A stretch of 64,000 bases of DNA from assembly GCA_947625125.1 (NCBI GenBank), contig CANQNF010000008.1, positions 1 to 64,000 on the forward strand, read 5' to 3'. Shown piece by piece: positions 1-9,091 of this stretch. The stretch's first letter is position 1, and each line of letters starts with the position of its first letter. The position numbers and the translations under genes are program-made. Origin of the DNA: an uncultured Clostridia bacterium (GTDB taxonomy: Bacteria; Bacillota; Clostridia; Oscillospirales; Ruminococcaceae). Under the pieces are notes generated by a model. It saw only the letters and a program-made list of their open reading frames with translations. It did not search any database and was not told the DNA's origin.

Positions 1-290
1 TTGTACGGGTCGCCCTCTCCCTGCGTTTCAATCTCGATTTCGGGATTTGCTATACCGCCGCCCGTGTTGCGGCGGGGTGCTTCGCCCGCTTTGTATCGAC
101 CTGTTGCGCCCGCTCTTTGTGAAAACTTTTCGGCGGAGGTTTCAACCTCGATTTCGTCGTCGCGGAGCGCTGCCATTGTGGAGCGTTCGGGAATAGTGCC
201 GACAAGCGGTGATTTGTACGGGTCGCCCTCTCCCTGCGTTTCAATCTCGATTTCGGGATTTGCTATACCGCCGCCCGTGTTGCGGCGGGG
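1..290. repeat. In-frame 213-bp tandem repeat in the gpI C-terminal tail
   Basis: The sequence starting at 1 recurs at 214. The first 76 bases are identical (beginning ttgtacgggtcgccctctcc) and the rest of the unit is diverged. The period of 213 bases is 71 codons, so the repeat keeps the reading frame of gpI and encodes NTGGGIANPEIEIETQGEGD twice. More copies may follow to the left of the window. Confidence 0.85.
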
Positions 291-869
291 GTGTGTACCC
301 GTGTTATATTGCCCCGTCAATCCTATGTTGTAATGATACGCCGCGGCTTCTATCAAGATTTCGACGACCGTTGACATTTGAAAAATTACTTCGTCCAAAT
401 GTGCGGTTAATCGTTTATAAAACTCCGTCGCTTGCAATATTTCCCGCACATTGGCGGGAGCTTTTGCGTTTGTGAGGTCTAAAATAATTCTGAATCGGTG
501 ATGTGTTCCGCCATATTCAAACCATTCTTCGACCTCCGACGACGGGAATATGCTTCCGAGAGCCGTAACGACGGCGTACTTTGTGCCAAGTCGTTTATGG
601 ACTTTAACACTGTTTTTAATCGTTGAACGTTTGGCTTCTATGGGGTAACTGTCGTCGTACCAATCAATATGTAAATCGTTTGCCAATATATCAAGCGTGT
701 TTTCGTCCAACTCATCAATGCGGGGGTATATTATAGCAACACGGGCGAGCTTTATATTTTCTTGAAGCTCGGTCGCTATTGCCCGCCCCAAAGCAAGCAT
801 ATTTTCGTCGCTTCTAAGGTGGGAGGGGAGCGCTCGCGTAAAATCAATTTCGTATACATTATTATTCAT
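1..869 (-). CDS. Phage tail protein I (P2 gpI-like), 3' end outside window
   Basis: This baseplate protein links the wedge to the tail fibre in P2-like phages. The ORF track misses it because it runs off the left edge. Translation from the ATG at 869 gives MNNNVYEIDFTRALP, and the conserved gpI stretch containing GTKYAVVTAL and EEWFEYGG lies around residues 85-115. The start overlaps the end of gpJ by 8 bases, so the two are translationally coupled. After about residue 180 the protein changes to a low-complexity C-terminal tail containing two copies of a 71-residue unit. That tail is an unusual extension for gpI and may be an adapter for fibres. The assignment of the N-terminal domain is firm; the tail function is unknown. 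Confidence 0.85.
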   Translation of the reverse strand, partial: MNNNVYEIDFTRALPSHLRSDENMLALGRAIATELQENIKLARVAIIYPRIDELDENTLDILANDLHIDWYDDSYPIEAKRSTIKNSVKVHKRLGTKYAVVTALGSIFPSSEVEEWFEYGGTHHRFRIILDLTNAKAPANVREILQATEFYKRLTAHLDEVIFQMSTVVEILIEAAAYHYNIGLTGQYNTGTHPRRNTGGGIANPEIEIETQGEGDPYKSPLVGTIPERSTMAALRDDEIEVETSAEKFSQRAGATGRYKAGEAPRRNTGGGIANPEIEIETQGEGDPY

Positions 870-2025
870 TTTCCACGCCTCCGTATATGATGTTGCACCC
901 GCGAACAACCGCAACGGCGTTGTCCTCCACAACCTCAAATACGGGGCTTCTGATTTCGACGCGCTTAATTCCTGAACTCATAGCCAATTCATTTAATTTT
1001 GACGGGTTAATGTCGCGCCCCATATATTCGGTTTGCCATTTTTTATATTCCGCAACCGCTTTTTGCAATTCGGCTTGAATTAAAGCCGCACTGTTTTCGC
1101 GCGGCTTCGGTATATAATAAGTTATGTCGATGTCAAAAGGCTTCGGGTCTGGTGCCGACACTTTAACAAGGTCGGTAAACGGTCGCACATTCTCGGCGTT
1201 TATAGTGTCAAGTATCAATTGTTTCATTTGTTCATCGGGCAATTCCCCGTTTTCAAGCAATACGCGAATATCGGCGACGCCCGGTTCGGGGCTGTACGGC
1301 TTTACGTCCGTTATTCCTGCACTTGCGGTCTTTGTCCAATAAACATATGCGCCGAACGGTCCCGCGGTCGAAAAAGATTCCATACTGTCGCGCAAGCGGC
1401 TGTAAAATGCTTCGTCGGTTTCTCTGTCCGCTCCGCCGTTTGTTGTTGTGGTATTTTCGACGCGCTGATAAAACGGGAAAAGGTCGACAAGCTGTGATAT
1501 TTGCCCCGGCGTAAATCCGTTTCCCCTTGCGCCGATTGTGACTTCCTCGCCCGTTGTCGGGTCTGTTTCGGTTGTTATACATTTTGCCGCGACGTCAACG
1601 TATAAATCGCCCGGCGCGATTGTAGCCGCTTCAACGGTTGCAAAAGTAATTTCCCCGTCAACGGTCGCGCGCGTTCCCGCTGCGATTGTTTGCGCTGAGG
1701 GCTGAACGGCAGAAATATAAAAGCGCAATATCGTTGTTGCGGGCTGTGGCGGTATTCTTTCCGTGTCCTTGAATATTTCCGCGAGGGAATCCAAATATTC
1801 GCCCTCGGCATATCTCGGAACATTCTGTTTTGCTGATTCATTGATTATTACCCGCTCTTGCATAATGATGTCGGCAACCCAATAAATAAACTGTCTTACG
1901 GGGTCGGCGGGGTATAAAGTGCGCTCCGTTATCGCTTCATACGATTTTATCAAATTATTTACAAGCGATTCGGTGTTTGTATCAACAAAACTAATATCGG
2001 GATATTGTCTTACTTTGCTATTCAT
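862..2025 (-). CDS. Baseplate J-like protein (P2 gpJ)
   Basis: A 387-residue baseplate wedge component of contractile tails. The N-terminal helical part, the central strand-rich part around TFATVEAATIAPGDLYV and the EAFYSRLRDSM motif match the Baseplate_J family. The gene overlaps its upstream gp25-like neighbour by 8 bases and its downstream gpI gene by 8 bases, giving the P2 order W-J-I. Length is slightly longer than P2 gpJ (about 300), as is usual for Firmicutes versions. It should assemble with gp25 and gpI at the outer baseplate. Family assignment is confident. Confidence 0.9.
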   Translation of the reverse strand: MNSKVRQYPDISFVDTNTESLVNNLIKSYEAITERTLYPADPVRQFIYWVADIIMQERVIINESAKQNVPRYAEGEYLDSLAEIFKDTERIPPQPATTILRFYISAVQPSAQTIAAGTRATVDGEITFATVEAATIAPGDLYVDVAAKCITTETDPTTGEEVTIGARGNGFTPGQISQLVDLFPFYQRVENTTTTNGGADRETDEAFYSRLRDSMESFSTAGPFGAYVYWTKTASAGITDVKPYSPEPGVADIRVLLENGELPDEQMKQLILDTINAENVRPFTDLVKVSAPDPKPFDIDITYYIPKPRENSAALIQAELQKAVAEYKKWQTEYMGRDINPSKLNELAMSSGIKRVEIRSPVFEVVEDNAVAVVRGCNIIYGGVENE

Positions 2026-2335
2026 TTTTTATTTCAACCTCCAATCGCGGCGACACCTTGCCCGTTAATTCGTCTTTTTCAAAAGTTATGTTTACGATTT
2101 CCGCTCTCGGCTCGTATTCCTCGATTGCGTCGTACAATTCGGACACTAAGACGGCTTCGGCGGCGGGCGTCGGCATATCGAGAAAACGAGAGGATAAACC
2201 AAAATCACGGTTGAGCGGGACGGTGTTTTTGACCGTTTCCAATATCATTGATATATTTTGCAAAACTTCTTCAACGACCGATTCGGGCGCGATATTGATT
2301 TTTTTATCCTCTCCCGCCGTTACTGTATATTTCAT
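2018..2335 (-). CDS. Baseplate wedge protein, gp25/gpW family
   Basis: A 105-residue protein of the T4 gp25/P2 W lysozyme-like family, which nucleates sheath assembly on the baseplate. The conserved features are VLQNISMILETVKNTVPLNRDFG, where NRDFG is the family signature, and the acidic helix ELYDAIEEYEPR. It sits between gpU and gpJ and overlaps gpJ by 8 bases. Length matches the family. I see no anomalies. Confidence 0.88.
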   Translation of the reverse strand: MKYTVTAGEDKKINIAPESVVEEVLQNISMILETVKNTVPLNRDFGLSSRFLDMPTPAAEAVLVSELYDAIEEYEPRAEIVNITFEKDELTGKVSPRLEVEIKNE

Positions 2336-2339
2336 ATGC

Positions 2340-2741
2340 TTACCTCCCGGCGTAAGCCGTCAAAGAAACATTTACTTTTGCCAACAATAAATTGCCTTTA
2401 TTGTCGAAACGTTCAAGCTCTTTTGACAAGCTCGTAATAACCCACTTGTTTTTTCCGTATGCCTTGTTCCCGATAACGAGCCGCAATATTTTTCCTGCTC
2501 TTTCCGCTGCCAATAGCTTTGTTATTTCTGTCATGGGGTCAACACCCAAATAAACGGATAAAGTCATAGAAAAAGAAATTTTATCGGCGGGAGAGCCGAC
2601 AAATTCAAGTAATTCGTCCTTTAAGTGCCTGTTATGCGAAGCGTATTGCGCCGAGCTTTCCCACCTCATACCGTCAAATGTCTTTATCTGACTGCGAGAA
2701 ACGGAAAATACTATATCGCCCAAACTTCCGATTGTTGCCAC
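2340..2741 (-). CDS. Phage tail protein, P2 gpU family
   Basis: gpU-like tail completion protein, 133 residues. The ORF track extends it to 2828, but the better start is a GTG at 2741, preceded at 8 bases by GGGAGG and giving VATIGSLGDIVFSVS, which aligns with the family start IGSLGDIVF. The conserved core includes IKTFDGMRWESSAQYA, LLEFVGSPADKISFSM and the WVITSLSKELERFDNKGNLL stretch. It overlaps nothing upstream; the gpV stop is 3 bases before the start. The residues in the longer ORF belong to another frame of gpV. Confidence 0.88.
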   Translation of the reverse strand: MATIGSLGDIVFSVSRSQIKTFDGMRWESSAQYASHNRHLKDELLEFVGSPADKISFSMTLSVYLGVDPMTEITKLLAAERAGKILRLVIGNKAYGKNKWVITSLSKELERFDNKGNLLLAKVNVSLTAYAGR

Positions 2742-2743
2742 GA

Positions 2744-3226
2744 TTAAATACCTCCCAACACAAAACCGTCGCTTTCTCCGTTCGGTAAGAACAAACAAAG
2801 CACGAATTGTCCGATATACGGAAGCCACGGGTAAACTTTGACGGTTTCACGATTTAGCTTATTTTCCAAAACGCCCGTAAGGGCGCAAGAGGAAAGAGCT
2901 TCGGTTTTTTCGTACTTAATAATTTTTTTGTTTTCGATAACATCGGGAACGTCGGTTTTATATGTTTCTCCAAGTCCGAGCTTTCTATCGGCTGAAGCAT
3001 ATTGCGCGCTTAATTCCCACTTGTTTTCTGTCCCGCTCTCCATTACCCATTTTTCAATTGTTATAAGCGGCTGATTTTGAATTATTTTTAACGGTCCCGA
3101 TATAAGCGGTTTCCCCTCCGTGTCGAGCTTGTCGGCAAAAGCAACCCGCGCCGTGCGGTTTTCGACGTCAACCGAACTAACCGTCCCCGTGCGTACAATG
3201 TTTTCAAGTGTTGAATCATGCCCCAT
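2744..3226 (-). CDS. Phage baseplate assembly protein V (spike-type)
   Basis: A 160-residue protein with an N-terminal OB-like fold (TGTVSSVDVENRTARVAF, near residues 13-30) and the C-terminal LPYIGQFVLCLFLPNGESDGFVLGGI signature, as in Mu gp45/P2 gpV and Bacillus XkdR-type proteins. It is likely the hub/spike that pierces the envelope. The sequence LSAQYASADRKL in the middle resembles SSAQYASHNRHL in the neighbouring gpU, a local similarity between adjacent genes that may be convergent. Neighbours are gpD and gpU. Confidence 0.8.
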   Translation of the reverse strand: MGHDSTLENIVRTGTVSSVDVENRTARVAFADKLDTEGKPLISGPLKIIQNQPLITIEKWVMESGTENKWELSAQYASADRKLGLGETYKTDVPDVIENKKIIKYEKTEALSSCALTGVLENKLNRETVKVYPWLPYIGQFVLCLFLPNGESDGFVLGGI

Positions 3227-3228
3227 AT

Positions 3229-4611
3229 TTAATAATCCTCCAAAACCCGCCGAAGCGTAATTTGCGTTGTGTAGCCGCTTGCGGTGACATTGTGCGTTGC
3301 GGTTTCAATAATATATTTGCCGTCAAATATGCCGTACCCCACAACGTCGATTGTTACGCCCGCCACAAGCCGAACGTCGCCAACAAGCGAAAATTCCGCC
3401 GAATATTCCGCCTTGTTTTTTTGACGTAAACGCTTCATTGCAAGCTGTCGGGCTTCCTCACGGGTCGTTACCTTTTCGTTTATTTCGAGCGTTTGCCCGT
3501 CTTTCGGAGCATTGCGCGGGGTGTATGTATATTCGATTGTTTCTTTTGCCTGCGGGTCTGTATATATAACGTGACTGCTTTTATATTGAGTATCATTTGC
3601 AGACGTGCCGAAGCGGTATGATGTAACGTCGGCTTCGCCGCGCTTGATTTCTCTAATTGTGCTTTTGCTCTCGTATTCGTTTTCATCAAACAATACAATG
3701 ATTTTTGCCGTTACTTTTAGAGAAATTCCCGCGTCTTTACAAAGCCCTTGCAAAAAAACGATGTCGGAGGTCTGTATTTGCTCCCGCCTTGTATATATCG
3801 GGTCGTATGCCGACAAAAACATACAATCCATTCCGTTTTTGCTCGCAATTTCTGACGCAATGGCGGAGAGCTTTATTTTTTCCCACGCTTTCGTTTTCTT
3901 TTCAGTTCGGACGGTTGAGGAATAGGGAAGCGACGTCGCTTTTATTGATATTTGCGTCGGAGGTCCCGAAGCGTCTAAACTGTCAATTTCAAACACTCCG
4001 CAATCAAGCACACGGTCCGCCCCGTCTGATTCCCAATTTTCTTGTACTATGACGGCGGATATTTCAGCGCCTTTAATGCTTTCCCCCGATTCTGTAAGAC
4101 TTGCGGTTTTGTTTTCCGAACTTGTTGCGGCGTTTTTGCTTTGGCTTGCGCCCTCACCTCGGATTTGCTCTTTGTTTACCCACCCGTAAACGTTTGAATT
4201 GCCGCCTATTCCCGAATATGCGCCCCCGATAACGTGGTACGGGTGCAGTGCGTTTTTGGCGATATTTGTTATTTTTGCTTTGCCCGCCGTCCGATTCCCG
4301 CCCTTTGGCGTGTCTGCGACGGAATTGCTGTAATGATTTCCGCCCAAAAATTCAACAATATCTCCCGTTGTATATTCTTCGCTCGAAACGGGGACGGTTG
4401 CGGCTGTGTCCGAATCGGATACGCCGCCGAGCCAACCGCCGAGCCAAACGCCTTCGCGGTCGTCAATGTTGATTTGCAAATCGTCCGTTTTATCTTCCTC
4501 GTGGTCTGTATATGTGAATTGCAAAAGATATTTATTTATATCCTCCGAAACGTCCACGCCGCTGATTTTGACGTGAATTTCGGTACGCCTTGCCAATCCT
4601 CCGTTGCTCAT
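3229..4611 (-). CDS. Baseplate hub protein, P2 gpD/late control D family, with inserted SH3-like domain
   Basis: Hub protein of the contractile tail (P2 gpD, Mu gp44, XkdQ). I place the start at the ATG at 4611 (MSNGGLARR): GAGGGGG lies 8 bases upstream, and the ATGA overlaps the gpX stop. The D-family core appears in KISGVDVSEDINKYL, LDASGPPTQISIKA and the C-terminal GVTIDVVGYGIFDGKYII. Between about residues 75 and 160 lies an extra module with YTTGDIVEFLGGNHYSN and VYGWVNKEQI, resembling SH3-like wall-binding modules of Firmicutes endolysins. The insert probably contacts the cell wall during injection; that role is inference. Confidence 0.82.
   Translation of the reverse strand: MSNGGLARRTEIHVKISGVDVSEDINKYLLQFTYTDHEEDKTDDLQINIDDREGVWLGGWLGGVSDSDTAATVPVSSEEYTTGDIVEFLGGNHYSNSVADTPKGGNRTAGKAKITNIAKNALHPYHVIGGAYSGIGGNSNVYGWVNKEQIRGEGASQSKNAATSSENKTASLTESGESIKGAEISAVIVQENWESDGADRVLDCGVFEIDSLDASGPPTQISIKATSLPYSSTVRTEKKTKAWEKIKLSAIASEIASKNGMDCMFLSAYDPIYTRREQIQTSDIVFLQGLCKDAGISLKVTAKIIVLFDENEYESKSTIREIKRGEADVTSYRFGTSANDTQYKSSHVIYTDPQAKETIEYTYTPRNAPKDGQTLEINEKVTTREEARQLAMKRLRQKNKAEYSAEFSLVGDVRLVAGVTIDVVGYGIFDGKYIIETATHNVTASGYTTQITLRRVLEDY
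4406..4422. promoter_or_regulatory. One-mismatch copy of the dyad in the hub gene
   Basis: GTGTCCGAATCGGATAC differs from the opposite orientation of the dyad at one base. It lies inside the gpD gene (VSDSDT). Candidate weak ParB site, or chance. Confidence 0.25.
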
Positions 4612-4823
4612 ATCGCGCCCCCTCTTTTCCACGGCGGCAAGAGTGGGGACGGGGTAGCCTTTATTTCGGGTATTTCAAGCACGATACCCGCGGGAAAAAT
4701 ATACAAATGCCGATATTTTCGGTTATGCGCTATCAACGTATCGGCATACATTTCGCTTCCAAGCGTCTTTTTTGATATTAAATCCCACATATCGCCCGAA
4801 ATTGTTGTATAAGTTTTAGGCAT
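4608..4823 (-). CDS. Tail protein X (LysM-like)
   Basis: A 71-residue tail X protein. The start at 4823 gives MPKTYTTISGDMWDLISKKTLG and is preceded by GGAGG at proper spacing; the longer ORF in the track adds 19 residues without support. The TISGDMWDLI and IFPAGIVLEIPEI segments are the family hallmarks, related to LysM folds. It overlaps the tape measure end by 8 bases and the gpD start by 4. It sits between tape measure and hub, as in P2. Confidence 0.88.
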   Translation of the reverse strand: MPKTYTTISGDMWDLISKKTLGSEMYADTLIAHNRKYRHLYIFPAGIVLEIPEIKATPSPLLPPWKRGGAI

Positions 4824-7800
4824 AACTCGTCCTCCGCTCTTTTTCTCTTTCCTGCCGCAAAAATTCTTTGAAGCGTTCAATAAGCGCGTCGTTGTTCTTT
4901 TTCAACTTTTCCTCCAAATCGCCCGGTTCTCCGTTTGTGTATATAGTAGGCGAATAATTTATATCGAAATGTACTTCGCCGTACTGCGGAACGGAGGGGC
5001 TTTTCGGAAGCGGTGTTATTGTAATTGGCGCGGGTATCGCTTTATAAGACGCTACAACGCTTTTTACGGCGTTTAACACGTTGCCCGCATAATTTGTCGG
5101 TGAAGCCGTTCCGTCGCTCTTAGACGGCAAAATAGCCGCCTTGACGGCGGTTATAACTTCGCCGAGCTTGTCGAAAAGATTTGCGGGGCGCTTGTCGTCC
5201 GAATTGCCCGGCGTTGTTGGCTTGACCGTTCCGCCGTTTTCTTTTCCGCTCGCCGTATCGCTTTTCTTTGAGCTTGCCGCGTCGCCCGCTCGGTGCGTTG
5301 TCGGCGCGGGATTTGCGGCTTTGGCGGTCGTAATTGCCGCTTTTATTGCCGTTACAATCCCGTCGAGCTTTCCGAGCATTGAAGTCGGTACTTTGTCGTT
5401 TGATGTTGACGGTGTTGTAACGGCTTTTGCGGGCGCTACAACGCTTTTTACGGCGTTTAACACGTTGCCCGCATAATTTGTCGGTGAAGCCGTTCCGCCG
5501 CTCTTAGGCGGCAAAATAGCCGTCTTGACGGCGGTTATCACTTCGCCGAGCTTGTCAAATATTGCCGCCCTGTTTTTGCGCTCCGAATCGGCGGCTTTTT
5601 CGGCGTTCACCTCGGCGCTGCCTGATTTTGCAATAGCTTTCGCCACGTTGATATTTTTAAGTATCTCGCTTGTTTCTGCCGCTGTGAAAACCTTTCGCCC
5701 GCGGGCATTGGCGACGATTTCGCCGCCCTTACCGTTCACATCACCCGCGATAAAGTTGTCGGGGGTGTATTCCGAGCCTTTTTCAAGTTTCGGAATAAGC
5801 GGAATATTTATGCCTTTTCCGCCGACGCCCGGCACCCAATCGGGAATTTTTAGTTTGTTAAGCCCGCTCAAAAATGTATTTATGCCCTCAATAATTAGGT
5901 TAATCGGGAATTTGAACACGGCAACAATTCCGTTAATAATATTTTTGAATATATTTTTGACGCCTTCCCAAGCCTTACCCCAATCGCCCGAAAATACGCC
6001 GACGACAAAATCAATTATGCCTTGCAGTATACCCATTAGAGCGTTTATTACGGGCTTTAATCCCTCAATCGCTGCGCCGAGTACATTGCTGAATAATGTT
6101 GCAAGTGCGCGAACAACGGGCATAAGAGCTTGTAATATCTGCATAAGAACGGGTAATACGGCGTTTACGAGGTCGCTAATCATCGGCAAAAGCATATTTA
6201 GAACGTCGGCAATAATCGGTAACACGCTTTGCGCGATTTGCGTTATTATCGGTAATAAGGTTTCTAAAAGCTGTGCAAATATCGGCAATACCGACGTAAT
6301 AATGTTCGTAAGTAGCGGCGCAAGCGTCGTTATTATATTAAGTATTACGGGCAATAGGCTTTTTACAAGCTCGGCAATTAGCGGGACAATGCTTTGTATA
6401 AGCTGAAGCACAACGGGCAAAATTGCCGTTATGATTTGCCCCAAAAGCGGCGCAAGGGTTTTCGCCGCATTAAGAATTAGCGGCAACATCTCGCTTCCCA
6501 ACTGCTTTAACTGCTCCAACGCCGTTTTAAGAACGGGTTTTAATGCTTCGAAGGCGTCTTTAAGCGGCGCAAGGAATCCCGATATATCGCCGCCGCTTAA
6601 CTTAACAAGAAGTATCGAAAGAGCGGAGATTATAGCTATAATCGGCATTACTTTTCCGAAAAGCCCGCCAAAAAGACTTGTAAGCCCTTTTAACGGTCCG
6701 CCGAGAGCTGCGCCCGCCGCACTTCCGACGCTCTTTAATACGCCGCCGAGCTTTCCGAGCGGTCCCGACGCAATCTTTTTCCCGATATTTCCGAAAACGC
6801 CCGATATTTTACCGCCCACGTTTCCCAACGCGCTTGATACTTTGCTTCCCAATCCTCCGAGCGGCTTTAATAGCTTGCTTTGAATCCCTGCTCCGATTTT
6901 TGAGAACACGCCCGATATTTTACCGCCCGCCAAACTGTCGATTGACTTTCCGACGCCGCCGAAAGAGCTTTTGACACCCTTAAAATAATTTGCGATACTT
7001 TTACCCATTTTGGCAAAAGTACCGCCTCCCGTCGCCGCTTCCGCTGCGCTCTCGGCGATATTGGCTTTGAATCCGATAAGCGTTTTTGCGACTTCCAAAA
7101 AGCCGCCTTTCATGCTGAGTAATCCGAGCTTTCCCGCGACGCTTCCGACTTTGAGAGCCGCAAGCCCGCCGCCGACTTTTACAAGCGACTTTATCAATTC
7201 GGGGTTTGCTTTTACAAATTCGTCAATTTTTCCAATTATGCCCGTGACGTGTTGAACGGCACCCCGCAAATTTGGAATAAACAAATCGCCGATTGTTGTT
7301 GCTAACCCGTCCCAAGCTGATTTTGCAAGCGTTAAGTCCCCGTTAAGGTTGTCTAAGCGTGTTTGCGACATTTTTTCCGCCGAGCCTGTCGCGTTGGCAA
7401 TAGCGTCGGCAAGTTTGTTGTAATCTTCTTCGCTTGAATTAACAATCGAAAGAAGACCCGCCATTGCTGTTTTGCTTGCAAGCATTTCGGCTTCGTGTAC
7501 CTTGCCCGCTTCCGTAAGCCCTTGTAAAGCGTCTTGCACCTCGGCGTATAATTCGCCCTGTGTTTTTAGTTCGCCGTTTTCATCATTCAGGGATATTCCG
7601 AGAGATTCGGCAGTTTCGGATAGATTTTTTTGAACATCGGCAATATCTGAAGCGGACATACCGTTAAACGCTTTACGCACATCGTCGATAATATCTTTTA
7701 AGCTCCGCATTGAGCCGTCCGCGTTTTGCGTGGTAATGGCAAGTGTTGAGCCGTCTTTTTGTGCAACCTCCAAAGTACCCGACAATGCTGTAAAGATTTT

Positions 7801-9030
7801 TCTTAGCGAAGTGCCGCTCTGACTTGCTTTAATGCCCGAATTTGCCATAAGTCCGAGCATTAACGCCGTATCTTCAACGGAGAATCCGAACGCGCCCGCA
7901 AGCGGCGCGGCATATTTGAAAGATTCTCCGAGCAAACCGACGTTTGTATTTGCATTTGCAGAAGTAGCCGCTAAAATATCCGCAAAATACGTTACATTGG
8001 CAACGCCGTTTGTTGTTCCTTTTGCGGATAATCCGAAGGCGGTCATGGCGTCCGTTACAATGTCGGAAACGCTCGCCAAATCTTCGCCGGACGCTGCCGC
8101 CAAGTCCATAACACCTTTAAGCCCGCCGAGCATATCTTCGGTTTTCCAACCTGCCATTGCCATATATTCGAGGGCTTGCCCTGCTTCAACGGCGGTAAAT
8201 TTTGTTGTGGCTCCCATTTCCTTTGCAAGAGCCGTTAATTTCGCCATATCAGCGCCCGAAGCGTTCGATATTGCTTTGACCGTCGACATTTGTTCTTCAA
8301 ATTCGGCGGCGGGTTCGATAAAGCCTTTATAAAAACCCGTTCCCGCTGCCGCCAATACGCCGACTGTCTTTGTTAGCTCGCTTTTAGTGGCTGAAATGGC
8401 TTCTTTGTTTTTTTCGATTGCCGCATTGACGCGCGCGTATTCCTCTTGACTTTTTCTTACGCGGTCATAAGCGGATTTTAATTTGTCTGTTTCCTGAGTA
8501 AGTTTATTTGTATTTACACCCGCCGCGCCGAGCGTTTGCGACAACGCGGAGAGTTTGTTTTCCTCCTGCTCAATCTTTTGCGTTGCGTTGGCGGTGGCGG
8601 TTTCATTTGCTTTAATCTGCCGTTCAAGGCTGTTTTTCTTTCCCGTCGTTTGTTCAAGCTCTTTTTGCAACTTGTCGTGTTCCGCTTCGAGCTTTTTATA
8701 TGTTTCAACGTCTTTTGCGGCGGCTTGATTCTCTTTTGCCTTTGCGACGGCGGCTTGCAATTCCTTTTCTTTTGTCAAAGTTTGTGCAAGCTCATTTTGT
8801 AATGAATCGTGCTTTTTTGTATAGTCCTGAACTTTGGCTTTTGTTGCGTTGATTGCTTCTTGCGTTTTCTGATACGCGGAAATATCGCCTTGAACTTTTT
8901 TTACGCTTTCAAGCGTACTTTGCATTTTCCGCGCGGTGTTCATAGCGGATTGAAACGCTGAGTTAAAGTTTGAGCCGAGAGCCGCCGACAATTTTAATGA
9001 TAATTCGTATTCTTTGCGTCCTGCCGCCAT
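4816..9030 (-). CDS. Tail tape measure protein (TP901 core)
   Basis: The 1404-residue tape measure sets tail length. A long coiled coil covers about residues 40-210. A TP901 core domain follows (TVKAISNASGADMAKLTALA, FTAVEAGQALEYMAMAG) at about 235-560. Glycine-rich linkers lie near 680-800. At about 868-975 there is a hydrophobic stretch with an 11-residue period punctuated by proline (LLP, VLP, LAP), as expected for a helical measure region. The C-terminal 300 residues contain two copies of a unit with FDKLGEVITAVK and NYAGNVLNAVKSVV. The gene follows the E/E-prime chaperones, as in P2. No lytic transglycosylase or peptidase motif is evident. Confidence 0.93.
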   Translation of the reverse strand: MAAGRKEYELSLKLSAALGSNFNSAFQSAMNTARKMQSTLESVKKVQGDISAYQKTQEAINATKAKVQDYTKKHDSLQNELAQTLTKEKELQAAVAKAKENQAAAKDVETYKKLEAEHDKLQKELEQTTGKKNSLERQIKANETATANATQKIEQEENKLSALSQTLGAAGVNTNKLTQETDKLKSAYDRVRKSQEEYARVNAAIEKNKEAISATKSELTKTVGVLAAAGTGFYKGFIEPAAEFEEQMSTVKAISNASGADMAKLTALAKEMGATTKFTAVEAGQALEYMAMAGWKTEDMLGGLKGVMDLAAASGEDLASVSDIVTDAMTAFGLSAKGTTNGVANVTYFADILAATSANANTNVGLLGESFKYAAPLAGAFGFSVEDTALMLGLMANSGIKASQSGTSLRKIFTALSGTLEVAQKDGSTLAITTQNADGSMRSLKDIIDDVRKAFNGMSASDIADVQKNLSETAESLGISLNDENGELKTQGELYAEVQDALQGLTEAGKVHEAEMLASKTAMAGLLSIVNSSEEDYNKLADAIANATGSAEKMSQTRLDNLNGDLTLAKSAWDGLATTIGDLFIPNLRGAVQHVTGIIGKIDEFVKANPELIKSLVKVGGGLAALKVGSVAGKLGLLSMKGGFLEVAKTLIGFKANIAESAAEAATGGGTFAKMGKSIANYFKGVKSSFGGVGKSIDSLAGGKISGVFSKIGAGIQSKLLKPLGGLGSKVSSALGNVGGKISGVFGNIGKKIASGPLGKLGGVLKSVGSAAGAALGGPLKGLTSLFGGLFGKVMPIIAIISALSILLVKLSGGDISGFLAPLKDAFEALKPVLKTALEQLKQLGSEMLPLILNAAKTLAPLLGQIITAILPVVLQLIQSIVPLIAELVKSLLPVILNIITTLAPLLTNIITSVLPIFAQLLETLLPIITQIAQSVLPIIADVLNMLLPMISDLVNAVLPVLMQILQALMPVVRALATLFSNVLGAAIEGLKPVINALMGILQGIIDFVVGVFSGDWGKAWEGVKNIFKNIINGIVAVFKFPINLIIEGINTFLSGLNKLKIPDWVPGVGGKGINIPLIPKLEKGSEYTPDNFIAGDVNGKGGEIVANARGRKVFTAAETSEILKNINVAKAIAKSGSAEVNAEKAADSERKNRAAIFDKLGEVITAVKTAILPPKSGGTASPTNYAGNVLNAVKSVVAPAKAVTTPSTSNDKVPTSMLGKLDGIVTAIKAAITTAKAANPAPTTHRAGDAASSKKSDTASGKENGGTVKPTTPGNSDDKRPANLFDKLGEVITAVKAAILPSKSDGTASPTNYAGNVLNAVKSVVASYKAIPAPITITPLPKSPSVPQYGEVHFDINYSPTIYTNGEPGDLEEKLKKNNDALIERFKEFLRQEREKERRTSYA
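5051..5564. repeat. Two near-identical 130-bp copies within the tape measure gene
   Basis: The sequence starting gctacaacgctttttacggc occurs at 5051-5180 and again at 5435-5564, a spacing of 384 bases (128 codons). The copies are nearly identical across about 130 bases and preserve the frame, encoding NYAGNVLNAVKSVVA and FDKLGEVITAVK. A diverged related segment (MLGKLDGIVTAIKAAI) lies between them. This is a recent in-frame duplication that could change tail length. Confidence 0.85.
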
Positions 9031-9056
9031 GTTGTCACCCCTTCCGATAAAATGTA

Positions 9057-9082
9057 TCGAGCGGGGAACGGTCCCCGCTCGA
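9057..9082. repeat. Perfect 11-bp stem hairpin between chaperone and tape measure genes
   Basis: Arms tcgagcgggga and tccccgctcga flank a 4-base loop, acgg. It lies between the E-prime stop at 9092 and the tape measure start at 9030. No U-run follows on the minus strand, so it looks like an RNA stability or attenuation element, not a strong terminator. Confidence 0.6.
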
Positions 9083-9091
9083 CGAAGCGCC

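Noticed and set aside
1-290. Possible CRISPR array
   Set aside because: Only two long copies with a 213-base period in the reading frame of gpI; no short spacers and no cas genes.
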